Assembly (NCBI GenBank): GCA_051251725.1
Contig: JBPOFN010000006.1
Location: 75,589 to 139,588, forward strand
Origin: JALZUE01 sp051251725
GTDB lineage: Bacteria > Pseudomonadota > Gammaproteobacteria > Enterobacterales > Alteromonadaceae
Direction of reading: 5' to 3'
DNA: 64,000 nt
Shown here: positions 35,978-45,240 of the stretch, one piece after another
Numbering within the stretch: position 1 is the first letter of the stretch
Layout: each line of letters starts with the position of its first letter
The notes under the pieces: model-generated
What the model saw: the letters and a program-made list of their open reading frames with translations, nothing else
The model's database searches: none
Told to the model about the DNA's origin: nothing
Made by a program: the position numbers and the translations under genes

Positions 35978-37624
35978 TTAAGGCGCTAGTCCAGAATCAG
36001 TAACGGTCCATCCAGCAGCTTCTAATACGGTTATTGCATTTGTAGCAGCGCTACTATGAAATAATCCAGATCCTTGAAACTTTTTATCTGTTATGGCTTT
36101 AGCCGTGGCTTGAGCTTCTAATGAAATCAATAATGCATCCCAGTTGGCTACTGAAATACCTGAATTATTAAATGTTCCTACCCCACTTGCATACGATGTG
36201 AAATCCCAGTTACTTAGATCTTGGTTGAAGTTTGTAGCGCCATTGAACATCCATTTAAAGTTTGTGATCAAGCTAACATCCCACTTAGACAGGTCTTGAT
36301 TGAATTCTGTAGCATTGTGAAACATTGAAAGTAAGTTGGTTGAATTCCCTAAATCCCAAAGACTAACATCATGATTAAACAAACTGTTTTTAAATGCATT
36401 TTGTAATGAATTTGTTCCGACAAACGCAGTAAAGTCAGGGATGTCAGTAGGGAAATCAGTTAACACGGCACTATTTTCTAAGCTACCTCTAAAAGAGCTC
36501 CATTTAATATCACCCCATTGTTGAATTGATACAACTTTAGCGATATCTGTGGTCAAGAAGTGATGGAAGTCACCCGTAATAGAAATAGTATATGTACCCG
36601 CTGTAGCATAAGAATGGGTAATTGCTGGATCAGTAACATTACTTTGTATAGTGCTATCACCCCAATCAACGGTAAAGTCATAAGTTAAAGCAGCATCAGC
36701 CGTTGATAAGAAGAAATCAGTACTTGGGCTAGTACCCGTAATAGCCGTGTCGATAGTAAACTTAAACGGGCGTGCATCTGCAGCTTCTACAATCACAACA
36801 GTTCTAACTTCGTCTGTGGTATTAGCATCAGCATCTGTAACACTATAAGTTACTGTATAGGTACCTGCAGTATTAACATCAAAGGCAGGGTCAAGCGTAA
36901 TTGTCGCTTCAGGAATTTGATCTCCATCCTCTGCATCAAATGTAGTTGCGCCAAATTCGCGGTAAGGGCGACCAACAAGATGAGTTATTGTGCTTTCACC
37001 AACCAAAGTAACCACAGGATCAGTATCAGGTACTTCAAAAACCACATCAACTTGACGAGTCACTTCTGTTGCTGCATTGCCAGCTGCATCTGAGACATTG
37101 TAAGTAATTGTGTAACTACCCTCAGTATCTACATCAACAGGATTTACCGTTGTTGCTGTTAGACCCGTATCATAATTATCAGTTATTGTTACGCCATCAT
37201 CTACGTATGCGTCACCCAAGTTAACACTAACGGTTGCAAAACCCTCTAGGGTAATTTCCGGTGCGGTCATATCTGAAACAATCACGGTACGTGTAATACT
37301 TTCTGCAGCATTACCCGCTGCATCCATGGCATTAAAAGTAACGGTATAAGTGCCCGGTACCGTCGAGTCAACTTGGTCATGGCCAGTTGGTGTAACACTC
37401 ACTGGGCCGTCAACTTCATCCGTTGCTGTTGCGCCTTGCTCTACGTAGGTAACACCGATATCAAGATTAACGGTTGCGTCACCTGTTAAGGTAAGAACAG
37501 GCCCTGTTGTGTCGGCAGGTGAATCACCACTATCACAGGCTGTTAATGTACTTACAACCAGTGAAAGACAAATAGCTTTTGCTATATTTTTAACTTTAAA
37601 ATCAGTAAAAGACATGATCTTCAT
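35978..37624 (-). CDS. Surface lipoprotein: three Ig-like (DUF5011) domains, PKD-like, BspA-like repeats
   Basis: A 548-residue lipoprotein with lipobox LTAC (Cys30). Three immunoglobulin-like DUF5011 domains follow at about 40-115, 117-192 and 200-282, each with the G-x-x-Y-V/R-E/D-x-GA pattern and a closing GTYTVTFNAMDAAGNAAES-type strand pair. Residues about 285-355 are PKD-like (DWGD, GTYTISITGDF). Residues about 360-500 are BspA/DUF285-type surface repeats (MFHNATEFNQDLSKWDVS, MFNGATNFNQDLSNWD). Such proteins bind other cells, surfaces or glycans; no enzyme motif is seen. It has its own terminator and an upstream AT-rich region, so it is an independent unit placed among the carbohydrate genes. 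Confidence 0.88.
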   Translation of the reverse strand: MKIMSFTDFKVKNIAKAICLSLVVSTLTACDSGDSPADTTGPVLTLTGDATVNLDIGVTYVEQGATATDEVDGPVSVTPTGHDQVDSTVPGTYTVTFNAMDAAGNAAESITRTVIVSDMTAPEITLEGFATVSVNLGDAYVDDGVTITDNYDTGLTATTVNPVDVDTEGSYTITYNVSDAAGNAATEVTRQVDVVFEVPDTDPVVTLVGESTITHLVGRPYREFGATTFDAEDGDQIPEATITLDPAFDVNTAGTYTVTYSVTDADANTTDEVRTVVIVEAADARPFKFTIDTAITGTSPSTDFFLSTADAALTYDFTVDWGDSTIQSNVTDPAITHSYATAGTYTISITGDFHHFLTTDIAKVVSIQQWGDIKWSSFRGSLENSAVLTDFPTDIPDFTAFVGTNSLQNAFKNSLFNHDVSLWDLGNSTNLLSMFHNATEFNQDLSKWDVSLITNFKWMFNGATNFNQDLSNWDFTSYASGVGTFNNSGISVANWDALLISLEAQATAKAITDKKFQGSGLFHSSAATNAITVLEAAGWTVTDSGLAP

Positions 37625-37965
37625 AAAATATCCTCTTATTAATTAAGATATAAACTAAGGTTTATAATATTCAATTTTTATTATTTATTATCTGTTCTTT
37701 ATATTTAGTAATCATATAAATAAAGACATTAAGATTATTAGGTAACTTAGCCGGAAACTTACCTTAGCTTCAATTATCTGTATAAACAACACTTATAAAT
37801 GGTGGTTTATTATATATAACATACCACATTGTGCGGTAATGTAAAATTACAAAGGTAATAATTTAATAAAAAATATAAAACGCAAAGTGCCAAATGAGAT
37901 CGTGAGATAAAAGAAACTAAAAAAAATGAACGTAATAGTAGGAGAACATAAGATAAACAGGCACT

Positions 37966-38030
37966 AATACCAATGCCTCTAAATCTTTTCATTCTCGATG
38001 AGTGGGAAAAAACTTAATGGGCTTGGTATA
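37966..38030. repeat. Fragments of repeats R2 and R1
   Basis: TAATACCAATGCCTCTAAAT matches the terminal part of repeat R2, and GAGTGGGAAAAAACTTAATG matches the end of repeat R1 in the orientation of the 63.7-kb copy. Confidence 0.6.
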
Positions 38031-38101
38031 AGTATTGGAAATTAGTCTTAATTCATCTCAATTACAGATAGACGAAAACAAAACTCAATAAACAAACATT
38101 A

Positions 38102-38168
38102 GGGGCTGTTGATTTTTCGCGGTTAAATTTTTTCGCCGCTTTAAAGAGAGTAAACAGTTTTTAGAGGG
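38102..38168. repeat. Dispersed repeat R4, copy A
   Basis: Direct match to 43503-43568: GCGGTTAAATTTTxTTCG and CTTTAAAGAxAGTAAACxGT are shared, including the flanking TGTTGAT and TTTTTAGA. Confidence 0.75.
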
Positions 38169-38187
38169 ATCCTTAGGACGGCGTTTG

Positions 38188-38250
38188 TTATACCATTACG
38201 TCCAAGAAAGTGATCGTTTAGCGAGAATTCTTTAGATGGGTTGGTATTAG
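38188..38250. mobile_element. MITE-like repeat R2, copy B
   Basis: Ends in ATACCATTACGTC and in GATGGGTTGGTAT, an imperfect terminal inverted repeat; an inverted, longer relative lies at 58725-58809. Both copies share GTGATCG-TTAGCGAGAATT (one base different). No coding capacity. Confidence 0.7.
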
Positions 38251-38298
38251 ATCTTTTTACGGCGTTGCCCCACACAGATGTGGGGTAAGGTGACTTTA

Positions 38299-38366
38299 CA
38301 CAAGCACAAGTCTTTATCACCTGTTTATGTGAAATAACCACACGACAAAGGTTCTGCCTTGTATAA
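38299..38366. repeat. Dispersed repeat R5, copy A
   Basis: Shares CTTTATCACCTGTTTATGTG, with small changes, and the following ACxACAAAxxGTCTxCC block with 63797-63866 in the same orientation. Confidence 0.65.
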
Positions 38367-38690
38367 AGGGCAAATGTTGGCGGAAAATCACGTTCACAAT
38401 GTAGTTGTCAGAAGTACAATTCTCATTAGCCACCTCAATCCTTGATTTACCTCATACGAAGTTCAACATGACTTTTCGATTTGTCGACGATATTTTGTAA
38501 AAAACGAATTTCGCTTACGGTAAATGGGATTGTTATTATGTTAAAGAATCACCTCAAAAACCTTAGAAACTGCTGCTATTAAGAACACAAAAATTAGCAC
38601 CGCAGCGGTTAAGTTCCAAAACCAGAAAAGCCCAGAATATAATTTTCAATCAATGAACTGAGCTATACAGCCTATTATATAAAGTTTTAA

Positions 38691-40316
38691 CTATAACGAC
38701 TCTAAACTAAAGCCATAAATATCGAAGAACTTTTTAGGGTCTTGTTTATATTTTTTTATGTATCCTTGAGTGGTTTTAAACCATTTACTTTCAAGTGATT
38801 TTTTCTTTTTATCCCAAGGAATATGTCTATCAAACAATGTTGCATATGAATCATAACCATTCGAAGAAACACTCTCTTGTTGCCATTTTCTCAAGCTGTT
38901 GTCGTAATGTTCACGCATCGCTTTTAGTACCGCAATATTTGCCGGGTCAGTTGCAACATTTTTCATTTCAATGCTATCGATACTTAAGTCAAATAGCTCT
39001 TCAACAGGTTCCATGCCATCGGCATAAAACCAATAAACATATTTCCACCTATCTGTCACAACACCGAGTGCATGTGTTGGAGCTGAGCCCCAAACATTAA
39101 TTAAAGGGAGGGATTGATGAACACTAAGGCTTGGATTTTTTGTTACCGCAACTAAACTTTTACCGTCAATATTATCTGGGATCGCCAGACCCGCTATATC
39201 TAGAATAGTTGGAGCTATATCAATATTTCCGGTCACAGCATTAGTTCGTTGCCCTTTGGCTGTTTTACCTGCTCTTGGGTCAAAAACTATCATCGGAGTC
39301 CGCACAGATTCTTCATATGGCAATACTTTTCTTGAAAATCCATGACTACCATTTTGAAAACCATTATCAGAAGTAAATATAATCACAGTATTATCAGCAA
39401 TCCCTTGGGCTGCTAACTCTTTTCTGATCATACTAATCGCAACGTCAACACCATAAATTTGCTGGTTATAATCTAACATGCGTTTGTTATAGGTTTTAGG
39501 TTCAAAACCAAAGCCGTTTTTTGTCATATATTGACGGCCAAGCTTCGACTGTAATGCTAAATGAGTACCATTTTCTCGCCAGTAATTGGCCGGTTTACTA
39601 TATTTTCTATCCTTAAATAAAGTATCAAATTTTGGATCAGGGTCAACAGGTGCATGCGGCGCCTTAAAACTAACCGAAATTTGAAATGGTTTACCTGCCG
39701 CTTTCGCCTGTCGAATAAAATCAACAGTTGCCGCACCATTAGCCAAACTCACATGTGGGTATTGCTTGGCATATTTTTTCATATAATAATTAGCTGATGT
39801 TTTAAATGAAGTTTGGCCAATGCCACCGGCCCAAAAATCAAACTTATCAACGGGCATTTTTTTGTAACCTTTAGGTAAATCCTCAGATTGTGACGGCGGA
39901 GTATCAAAGCCAAACTTGCCAACAAAACCGGTAAAATAACCTGCATTACGCAACAGCACAGGGTATGATTTATCAAAAATAGCAGTTGTCATATCACCAC
40001 GTGAAAAATTACTGCCGGTTTTATATTCCAACATTCCAGTCATCACATTGGCTCGACTTGCCATACAAATGGCGGTGGTATTGTAGTGTTTATTAAATAC
40101 CACACCATCATTTGCTAACTTATCTATTTCTGGCGTTAGGAATTCTGGATTGTCATAACCCACAGCCCAATATGCTTGGTCGTCGGTCATTAAAAAGATG
40201 ATATTTGGTTTTTTGCTTGCATCGGATGCCATTAAGGCATTAGAAAAAGCAGTCAGCACCGTAAAAATTAAATATCGATGATATTTACTAATCATAAGTA
40301 ATATTTCCTTTTTCAT
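38691..40316 (-). CDS. S1-type sulfatase, C-M-A-S-R active site
   Basis: A 541-residue exported sulfatase; the signal peptide ends near ALMAS (residue 31). LMTDDQAYWAVGYDN supplies the metal aspartates (Asp45, Asp46). The formylglycine-type motif is Cys84-Met-Ala-Ser-Arg88: Ala replaces the usual Pro. FTSDNGFQNGSHGFSRK is the C-terminal metal block; GNIDIAPTILDIAGL is shared with the sulfatase at the left end of the window, which also lacks the Pro (C-A-S-S-R), so the two are close relatives. It is the last gene of the long leftward gene set and is separated from GH95 by a MITE-like element, so it may have its own promoter. Confidence 0.93.
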   Translation of the reverse strand: MKKEILLMISKYHRYLIFTVLTAFSNALMASDASKKPNIIFLMTDDQAYWAVGYDNPEFLTPEIDKLANDGVVFNKHYNTTAICMASRANVMTGMLEYKTGSNFSRGDMTTAIFDKSYPVLLRNAGYFTGFVGKFGFDTPPSQSEDLPKGYKKMPVDKFDFWAGGIGQTSFKTSANYYMKKYAKQYPHVSLANGAATVDFIRQAKAAGKPFQISVSFKAPHAPVDPDPKFDTLFKDRKYSKPANYWRENGTHLALQSKLGRQYMTKNGFGFEPKTYNKRMLDYNQQIYGVDVAISMIRKELAAQGIADNTVIIFTSDNGFQNGSHGFSRKVLPYEESVRTPMIVFDPRAGKTAKGQRTNAVTGNIDIAPTILDIAGLAIPDNIDGKSLVAVTKNPSLSVHQSLPLINVWGSAPTHALGVVTDRWKYVYWFYADGMEPVEELFDLSIDSIEMKNVATDPANIAVLKAMREHYDNSLRKWQQESVSSNGYDSYATLFDRHIPWDKKKKSLESKWFKTTQGYIKKYKQDPKKFFDIYGFSLESL

Positions 40317-40495
40317 ATTGTTAGATAGGATTATCAGTAGCAGGTAGTCATGAAATTACTATATATAAAAGAATACACACACACTATCAAATAAAGGTAA
40401 AGATAACGTAAAGAATGGTCAGTAGTAGCGATAAAAAATGCATACTAAGCCTGATGAATAGCGCTAAGTATACATTTTATACTATTTAACCTGAT

Positions 40496-40765
40496 GTGAA
40501 CTCGGTTTAATGGGTTTTGTAATAGTCTGATTTATAATAAATAATTTAAAAATTCACATACTTATTTTGTTTCACCTAGTTTATCTTAGGCTCAATGATG
40601 AAATTTAAGTGAATATCAAGGCGTTTTTCCTTCTAATAGCTTGCTATTAGAAGGAAAAATACGTTTTATTTATTCCCGATAAAAACCAAGTACCTGCCCC
40701 CATACAGGCAACGCAGGTAGGCGCTTAAATAGCGTTATTGAGCAAAATGGTTTAAACCGAGTTCA
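40496..40765. mobile_element. MITE-like element with terminal inverted repeats
   Basis: About 270 bases bounded by TGAACTCGGTTTAA at the left and its complement at the right, with the inverted similarity extending to about 22 bases. Inside, 40624-40659 forms a perfect 16-bp hairpin (TTCCTTCTAATAG arm), and the right third is the inverted copy of repeat R3 (35585-35690). It lies between the GH95 and sulfatase genes and has no coding capacity. Confidence 0.65.
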
Positions 40766-40771
40766 GATTAT

Positions 40772-43345
40772 TTACTCAGACAGCCACTCAAAAGACTCAC
40801 CTTGCTTTAAAGAAAATGTTTTACTCAGTGAACCATTGTCATATAAACGAAACTTTCCGTTACGCGTTGCCTTTATTGTCGCCTTTTCTAACTTGTTATT
40901 TTTCCAGCTCATATCAACGACAAAGCCACCCCGCGCTTTTAATCCCGTTACACTTCCTTCAGTCCATAGAGATGGTAGCGCAGGTAAAAGGTCGAGAATA
41001 TAAGCAGCATCGGCTAAGGTATCAGGCGGTGCCACACCAATAAAATGGTTAGCTTTTGTAGGATCTTCTTTATATGCAACAAAGGCGGCATCTTCAATTT
41101 TTTCAGCCGTAGCATCAATACTACGCAATTGGCTTTGTAACAGCATTTCAGCGACAGCCGCTGCAGCACCTAAATTAGCATCTATTTGCCATGGCGCTCC
41201 GTTAAAAAGATTTATGTAAGGCATACCATAAATAAGATCATGATAATCTTTCAGTGCTCTATCACCGTTTCTTGTACGTGCCCACATGGAAGAACGCCAA
41301 GCTCCGGCCCAACCTGCACCTCTCCAACCTTTCTTAAGCCTAACCTTCATTTGTTTTACGGCAGCATCACTAAATTGTTTAGTGGTTAAAGGTGAGAAAT
41401 CACGTCCAGGGTGAAGTGCAAATAAATGGGATAAATGACGATGGGTGTTTTTAGGGTCATCTAAGTCTTCAGGCCATTCTTGCACCATACCATGTGAATT
41501 TATTTTTTGTGGTGTTAAACGTGGAATTAAATCACGTAAAATCTGTCTGAATTCTACGTCGCGTTTAAGTACAACAGCAGCCTCAATACAATCAGTGAAG
41601 AGGTTGACTAATAACTGTTGATCATAACTAGCTCCCCACCCTTGCTTATTCAATTGACTATGTTCTTTACTCAAAAAGAAGTTTTCTGGTGACCATGTCG
41701 GATACACTAACAAAGTACCATCTTGCCAAGGGGCTAAATGCTCAACAAAGAACTGACAAGCTCCTTTCTGAACAGGGTAAATATCCGCTAAGTAATCAAT
41801 ATTTTTATTAAATGAGTAATGTTCAAATAAATGTTGTGAAAGCCAGTGCCCACCTTGTTGCATACGACGACCATGGAAATTCTGGGCAGTAAAGCCAAAA
41901 ACATTACTGTTGAGCCCAATACTCCAGCCCTTGTTAACACCAAATGTTTCTTTTGCAGCATATTGCCCACCTTTGGCGACTATTTTTGCCCAGTCAACAT
42001 AAGGGCTAAAAGATTCAGATAAATTAGTTGTTTCTGCCATCCAGTAGTTCATTTGGATATTGATATCCGTATGATAATCTGAGTTCCAAGGGGGTAATTC
42101 AAATGTATTCCATAACCCTTGTAAGTTGGAAGGTACTGCAGCATTGCGTGATGAACTTATTTGTAGATAACGAGCATAATCAAAATGCAGTTTGTACAGC
42201 TCTAAAGGGCTACCTTTTTTTACTAACTGATCCGTTGGTAAGTTAGACGGTTTAACATTTAAGTTTAAATTAACGCGTTGCATCAACTCACTGACATCAG
42301 TGACATGATCACGTTTAATGCTTTGATAGCCTTTTTCCATCGCCACTTTTAGTACTTTGTCATTCGCCGCTTGAACATCGTTACCTTTAAATGAAGGATA
42401 AGTTGGTAAGTAGTCTGTAGCGCCTGCTACATAGATAATCACTTCTGATGCATCTTTAATGTCTAACATTTTACCATTTGCAATTACTTTAGCGTTGCCG
42501 GCATCAACTTTTGCTGTTTGTAAAAACTCCATATCTTCGCCAACATTCATAGGTGTGTAACCATGCAGCGTCAATTCATTTCCTTTTGCTATTATGGTTT
42601 GTCTGTCATGAACAGTGGCAGCACTTAGCGATAAGTTCATCACACCGCCCTGTGCAGCTAATCGAATAACACAAAGATCATCAGGAAAACTACATAAAAA
42701 CTCTCGACTGTACTTAACACCGGCAATTTCATAATTAACCAAACCAAGACCATTAGAAATATCTAATGCTCGGCGGTAATTTGTGGCGTTTTGTAAATTA
42801 TGGTTTGTGCTAATTTTAAGATCAGCAAAAGGCGCATAATTACCTAAAGATTGTTTGGTAACCAGATACTTCGTTCCTAATGATTCAACCGAATCTTTAC
42901 CGGTGCCAAATTTTCTATCACGCGCTGCTTTGCGTACCGTCTCTAAGTGCTTGTAGCCACCACGTGGTGCACCCGCTTGATCAATTTCATTTTGCCCGCG
43001 GCTAGAATTCGCCCACAAGGTTATCTCGTTAAAAACAATATATTCGCTCTCAACACCTCCAGAAAACATGGCGCCAAAGCGACCATTACCTAAGGGTAAA
43101 GCTTGCCCCATAAATGCTTTGCCTCGATTTTTTGCTATTTTTTTATTTTGCGGGCTGTTAGTTTTTGGCGAGATATCCACTATGGCAGGTTGTTCAAAAT
43201 ACAGTTGCTGCGCAGAGCTAGTCGATTTTATGGTTGCCTGCATCACATCGTTTGTCTGATTTTCTGAGACACATACCTGAGATACAAATAGCATCGAAAA
43301 AACACTAAATAACCTAGCGTTAGGAGAAATCGAGATAAAATTCAT
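40772..43345 (-). CDS. GH95 alpha-L-fucosidase
   Basis: An 857-residue exported enzyme; signal peptide in the first 25-30 residues. The GH95 N-terminal domain opens with ALPLGNGRFGAMFSGG and NEITLWANSSRGQ. Catalytic-barrel landmarks are all present: WNSDYHTDINIQMNYW (the Asn pair used with the catalytic base), YPTWSPEN (general acid Glu) and PWQIDANLGAAAAVAEMLL (late conserved Asp). GH95 enzymes are inverting alpha-L-fucosidases, often specific for alpha-1,2 links, with some alpha-L-galactosidases. Length is normal for the family. It belongs to the leftward set with three sulfatases and probably removes terminal fucose from desulfated fragments in the periplasm. Confidence 0.95.
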   Translation of the reverse strand: MNFISISPNARLFSVFSMLFVSQVCVSENQTNDVMQATIKSTSSAQQLYFEQPAIVDISPKTNSPQNKKIAKNRGKAFMGQALPLGNGRFGAMFSGGVESEYIVFNEITLWANSSRGQNEIDQAGAPRGGYKHLETVRKAARDRKFGTGKDSVESLGTKYLVTKQSLGNYAPFADLKISTNHNLQNATNYRRALDISNGLGLVNYEIAGVKYSREFLCSFPDDLCVIRLAAQGGVMNLSLSAATVHDRQTIIAKGNELTLHGYTPMNVGEDMEFLQTAKVDAGNAKVIANGKMLDIKDASEVIIYVAGATDYLPTYPSFKGNDVQAANDKVLKVAMEKGYQSIKRDHVTDVSELMQRVNLNLNVKPSNLPTDQLVKKGSPLELYKLHFDYARYLQISSSRNAAVPSNLQGLWNTFELPPWNSDYHTDINIQMNYWMAETTNLSESFSPYVDWAKIVAKGGQYAAKETFGVNKGWSIGLNSNVFGFTAQNFHGRRMQQGGHWLSQHLFEHYSFNKNIDYLADIYPVQKGACQFFVEHLAPWQDGTLLVYPTWSPENFFLSKEHSQLNKQGWGASYDQQLLVNLFTDCIEAAVVLKRDVEFRQILRDLIPRLTPQKINSHGMVQEWPEDLDDPKNTHRHLSHLFALHPGRDFSPLTTKQFSDAAVKQMKVRLKKGWRGAGWAGAWRSSMWARTRNGDRALKDYHDLIYGMPYINLFNGAPWQIDANLGAAAAVAEMLLQSQLRSIDATAEKIEDAAFVAYKEDPTKANHFIGVAPPDTLADAAYILDLLPALPSLWTEGSVTGLKARGGFVVDMSWKNNKLEKATIKATRNGKFRLYDNGSLSKTFSLKQGESFEWLSE

Positions 43346-43502
43346 AGTAAAACTCCACTTAAGGGTTAAAGAGCATAAAACGGTTTAACTCAATGGTTAT
43401 ATTTTTATAGTTTATTAAAAAAGGGCTAAGTAATTTAATTAACAGCAGCTCTGATAGAAAAATCAGAGCTTTGTGATTTTTAGTTACTCTATTGTAAATA
43501 AT

Positions 43503-43568
43503 TAGGACTGTTGATCTTTCGCGGTTAAATTTTGTTCGGCTCTTTAAAGAAAGTAAACCGTTTTTAGA
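43503..43568. repeat. Dispersed repeat R4, copy B
   Basis: Second copy of the repeat at 38102-38168, in the same orientation, in the 270-base gap between GH95 and the next sulfatase. The same gap holds a 9-bp hairpin (AGCTCTGAT arms) at 43447-43470. Confidence 0.7.
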
Positions 43569-43615
43569 CAAATCCAACCAATGCTGCAAACACAATCCCG
43601 AAAGTTCCCAACCCC

Positions 43616-45175
43616 TTAGGGTCTTAGCTCATTTAGCAAAAGCGGTTTTGACAATGAACGGCTATAACCTTGCTCTTGGTAACGGTATAACAAGGCTTTT
43701 AACTCGGCTACTTTTTCAGGTTGTTGACTGTATAAATTATTACTTTCACTAGGATCAGCAGCTAAGTTATAAAGCTGGCCTGCTGGCGATTTAGTTTTTT
43801 TATTCAATAATGCTTTTTTCTCCTTGGGTGCAGCAAATCCCCCCGAGGTTTGGCCATCAATAAATTTCCAAGGCCCCTGTTGAAGCGCAAACATACCACG
43901 AAGTGAATGATAAACCGTTGCCTCGCGGATAGGATCACCACTGTTATCACCCATTAATCGAGTAAGTTGGTTATAGCTATCTTCACCAGCATTATTTGGT
44001 AACTCAGCGTCAGTAAGTGCGGCAAAAGTCGCAAGCAAATCAACTAATGAAAGGTTTTCATCGCTCACACTGCCTGCTGGAATATTATTTGGCCATGCAG
44101 CGACAAATGGCACTCTGTGTCCGGCTTCATAAATATCAGCTTTCATGCCTCGAAATTGTCCGTTGGCTAAATGTTCATACTTAGAGATTTCTGATTCTCT
44201 CCAGTGCGAACCATTATCACTAGACACTATAATTAAGGTATTGTCGGCTAAACCATTCGCTTGTAACGCGGCTACTACTCGGCCGACAACATCATCGGTT
44301 TGATAAACAAAATCACCATAAACACCGGCTTTACTTGTACCACGGAATTCGTCGGTAGGTATCCAAGGGGTATGCGGTGAAGGTAACGGCATATAAAGAA
44401 AAAATGGCTGCTGTGGCTGTTGGCCTCGTTCAGCAATATAAGACTCTGCTTTGGTTGCTAACGTCGGTAATACTTCCATATGTTTAAAATCTGGTGCAAT
44501 AGCCCCTGCACGCCATAATCCACCGCCGCCATTACGGGCATGTTTACCTTTTTTAATTGTTTCGGTAGCCATTTGTACAACTTTTTCATTTTCAAAATAG
44601 ACGTACGGCGCCATATCTAAGGATGCTGGAATACCAAAATAATAATCAAAACCTGAACTAATTGGCCCAGGGGTTAGCGGCTGGGTATAATCTGTTTTTT
44701 TATTATTACCCAGCCCTAAATGCCATTTACCGATCCCCGCAGTGGCATAACCTTGCTTTTGCAGCATTGATTGAATCGTCATACGACCTTCTTCAATTAA
44801 TGCTGGCGATGTACCACCCAAAACGCCAGTTTTTAATTTTGTCCGCCAAGCGTAACGCCCAGTTAATAAACCATAACGACTCGGAGTACATACAGCAGAT
44901 GCGGTATGTGCGTCAGTAAATCGTATGCCATTATTAGCAATAGCATCCATATTAGGTGTTGGGATTTTGCTGTTCGCGTTATAAACACCAAGATCGCCGA
45001 TTCCCATGTCATCAGCAAAAATAATAACAATATTAGGTCTATTTACTGCTATGTCATTTTTAGATTTCTGTGCTGATACGTCACTAAATGAACAGCTTTG
45101 CACTAACAAACATAATGCTACGCTCGCAATAAGTTGTGTTGATTTAGTCAAACCAATAAATGTATTTTTCTTCAT
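43616..45175 (-). CDS. S1-type sulfatase lipoprotein, C-T-P-S-R
   Basis: A 519-residue sulfatase with a lipobox LVQSC (Cys28), so likely membrane-anchored, unlike the other sulfatases here. IIFADDMGIGDLGVYN supplies Asp55 and Asp56, and the formylglycine site is Cys96-Thr-Pro-Ser-Arg100. VSSDNGSHWRESEISKYEH is the C-terminal metal block, MKADIYEAGHRVPF the substrate loop. The arylsulfatase A-like features (LLTGRYAWRTKLKTGVLGG) suggest an endo- or exo-acting carbohydrate sulfatase. Starts 66 bases downstream of the next sulfatase gene, so the two are co-transcribed. Confidence 0.94.
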   Translation of the reverse strand: MKKNTFIGLTKSTQLIASVALCLLVQSCSFSDVSAQKSKNDIAVNRPNIVIIFADDMGIGDLGVYNANSKIPTPNMDAIANNGIRFTDAHTASAVCTPSRYGLLTGRYAWRTKLKTGVLGGTSPALIEEGRMTIQSMLQKQGYATAGIGKWHLGLGNNKKTDYTQPLTPGPISSGFDYYFGIPASLDMAPYVYFENEKVVQMATETIKKGKHARNGGGGLWRAGAIAPDFKHMEVLPTLATKAESYIAERGQQPQQPFFLYMPLPSPHTPWIPTDEFRGTSKAGVYGDFVYQTDDVVGRVVAALQANGLADNTLIIVSSDNGSHWRESEISKYEHLANGQFRGMKADIYEAGHRVPFVAAWPNNIPAGSVSDENLSLVDLLATFAALTDAELPNNAGEDSYNQLTRLMGDNSGDPIREATVYHSLRGMFALQQGPWKFIDGQTSGGFAAPKEKKALLNKKTKSPAGQLYNLAADPSESNNLYSQQPEKVAELKALLYRYQEQGYSRSLSKPLLLNELRP

Positions 45176-45240
45176 GCCAATCCTAAGTTAGCCCACTTAA
45201 TAAGAAGTGGGAGTTAATACGTTGCTAAAGCCCACACAAT

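Larger units (their letters stand above)
37625..38690. other. Gene-poor stretch filled with repeat fragments
   Basis: About 1.07 kb without a credible gene. The first 330 bases should hold the promoter of the surface lipoprotein. From about 37966 to 38366 it is a patchwork of four repeat fragments (listed separately), each with a relative elsewhere in the window. The last 320 bases show no recognised feature. Confidence 0.6.

Noticed and set aside
37810..38341. Two small minus-strand frames downstream of the surface lipoprotein region
   Set aside because: They run through dispersed repeats R1, R2 and R4 and have no family resemblance.
40772..43345. Polysaccharide lyase or phosphorylase identity for the 857-residue protein
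   Set aside because: The PLGNGRFGAM, DINIQMNYW, WSPEN and QIDANLG blocks together are specific to GH95.
43359..43595. 78-codon frame between GH95 and the next sulfatase
   Set aside because: It is made from repeat R4 and a hairpin, with no plausible start site.
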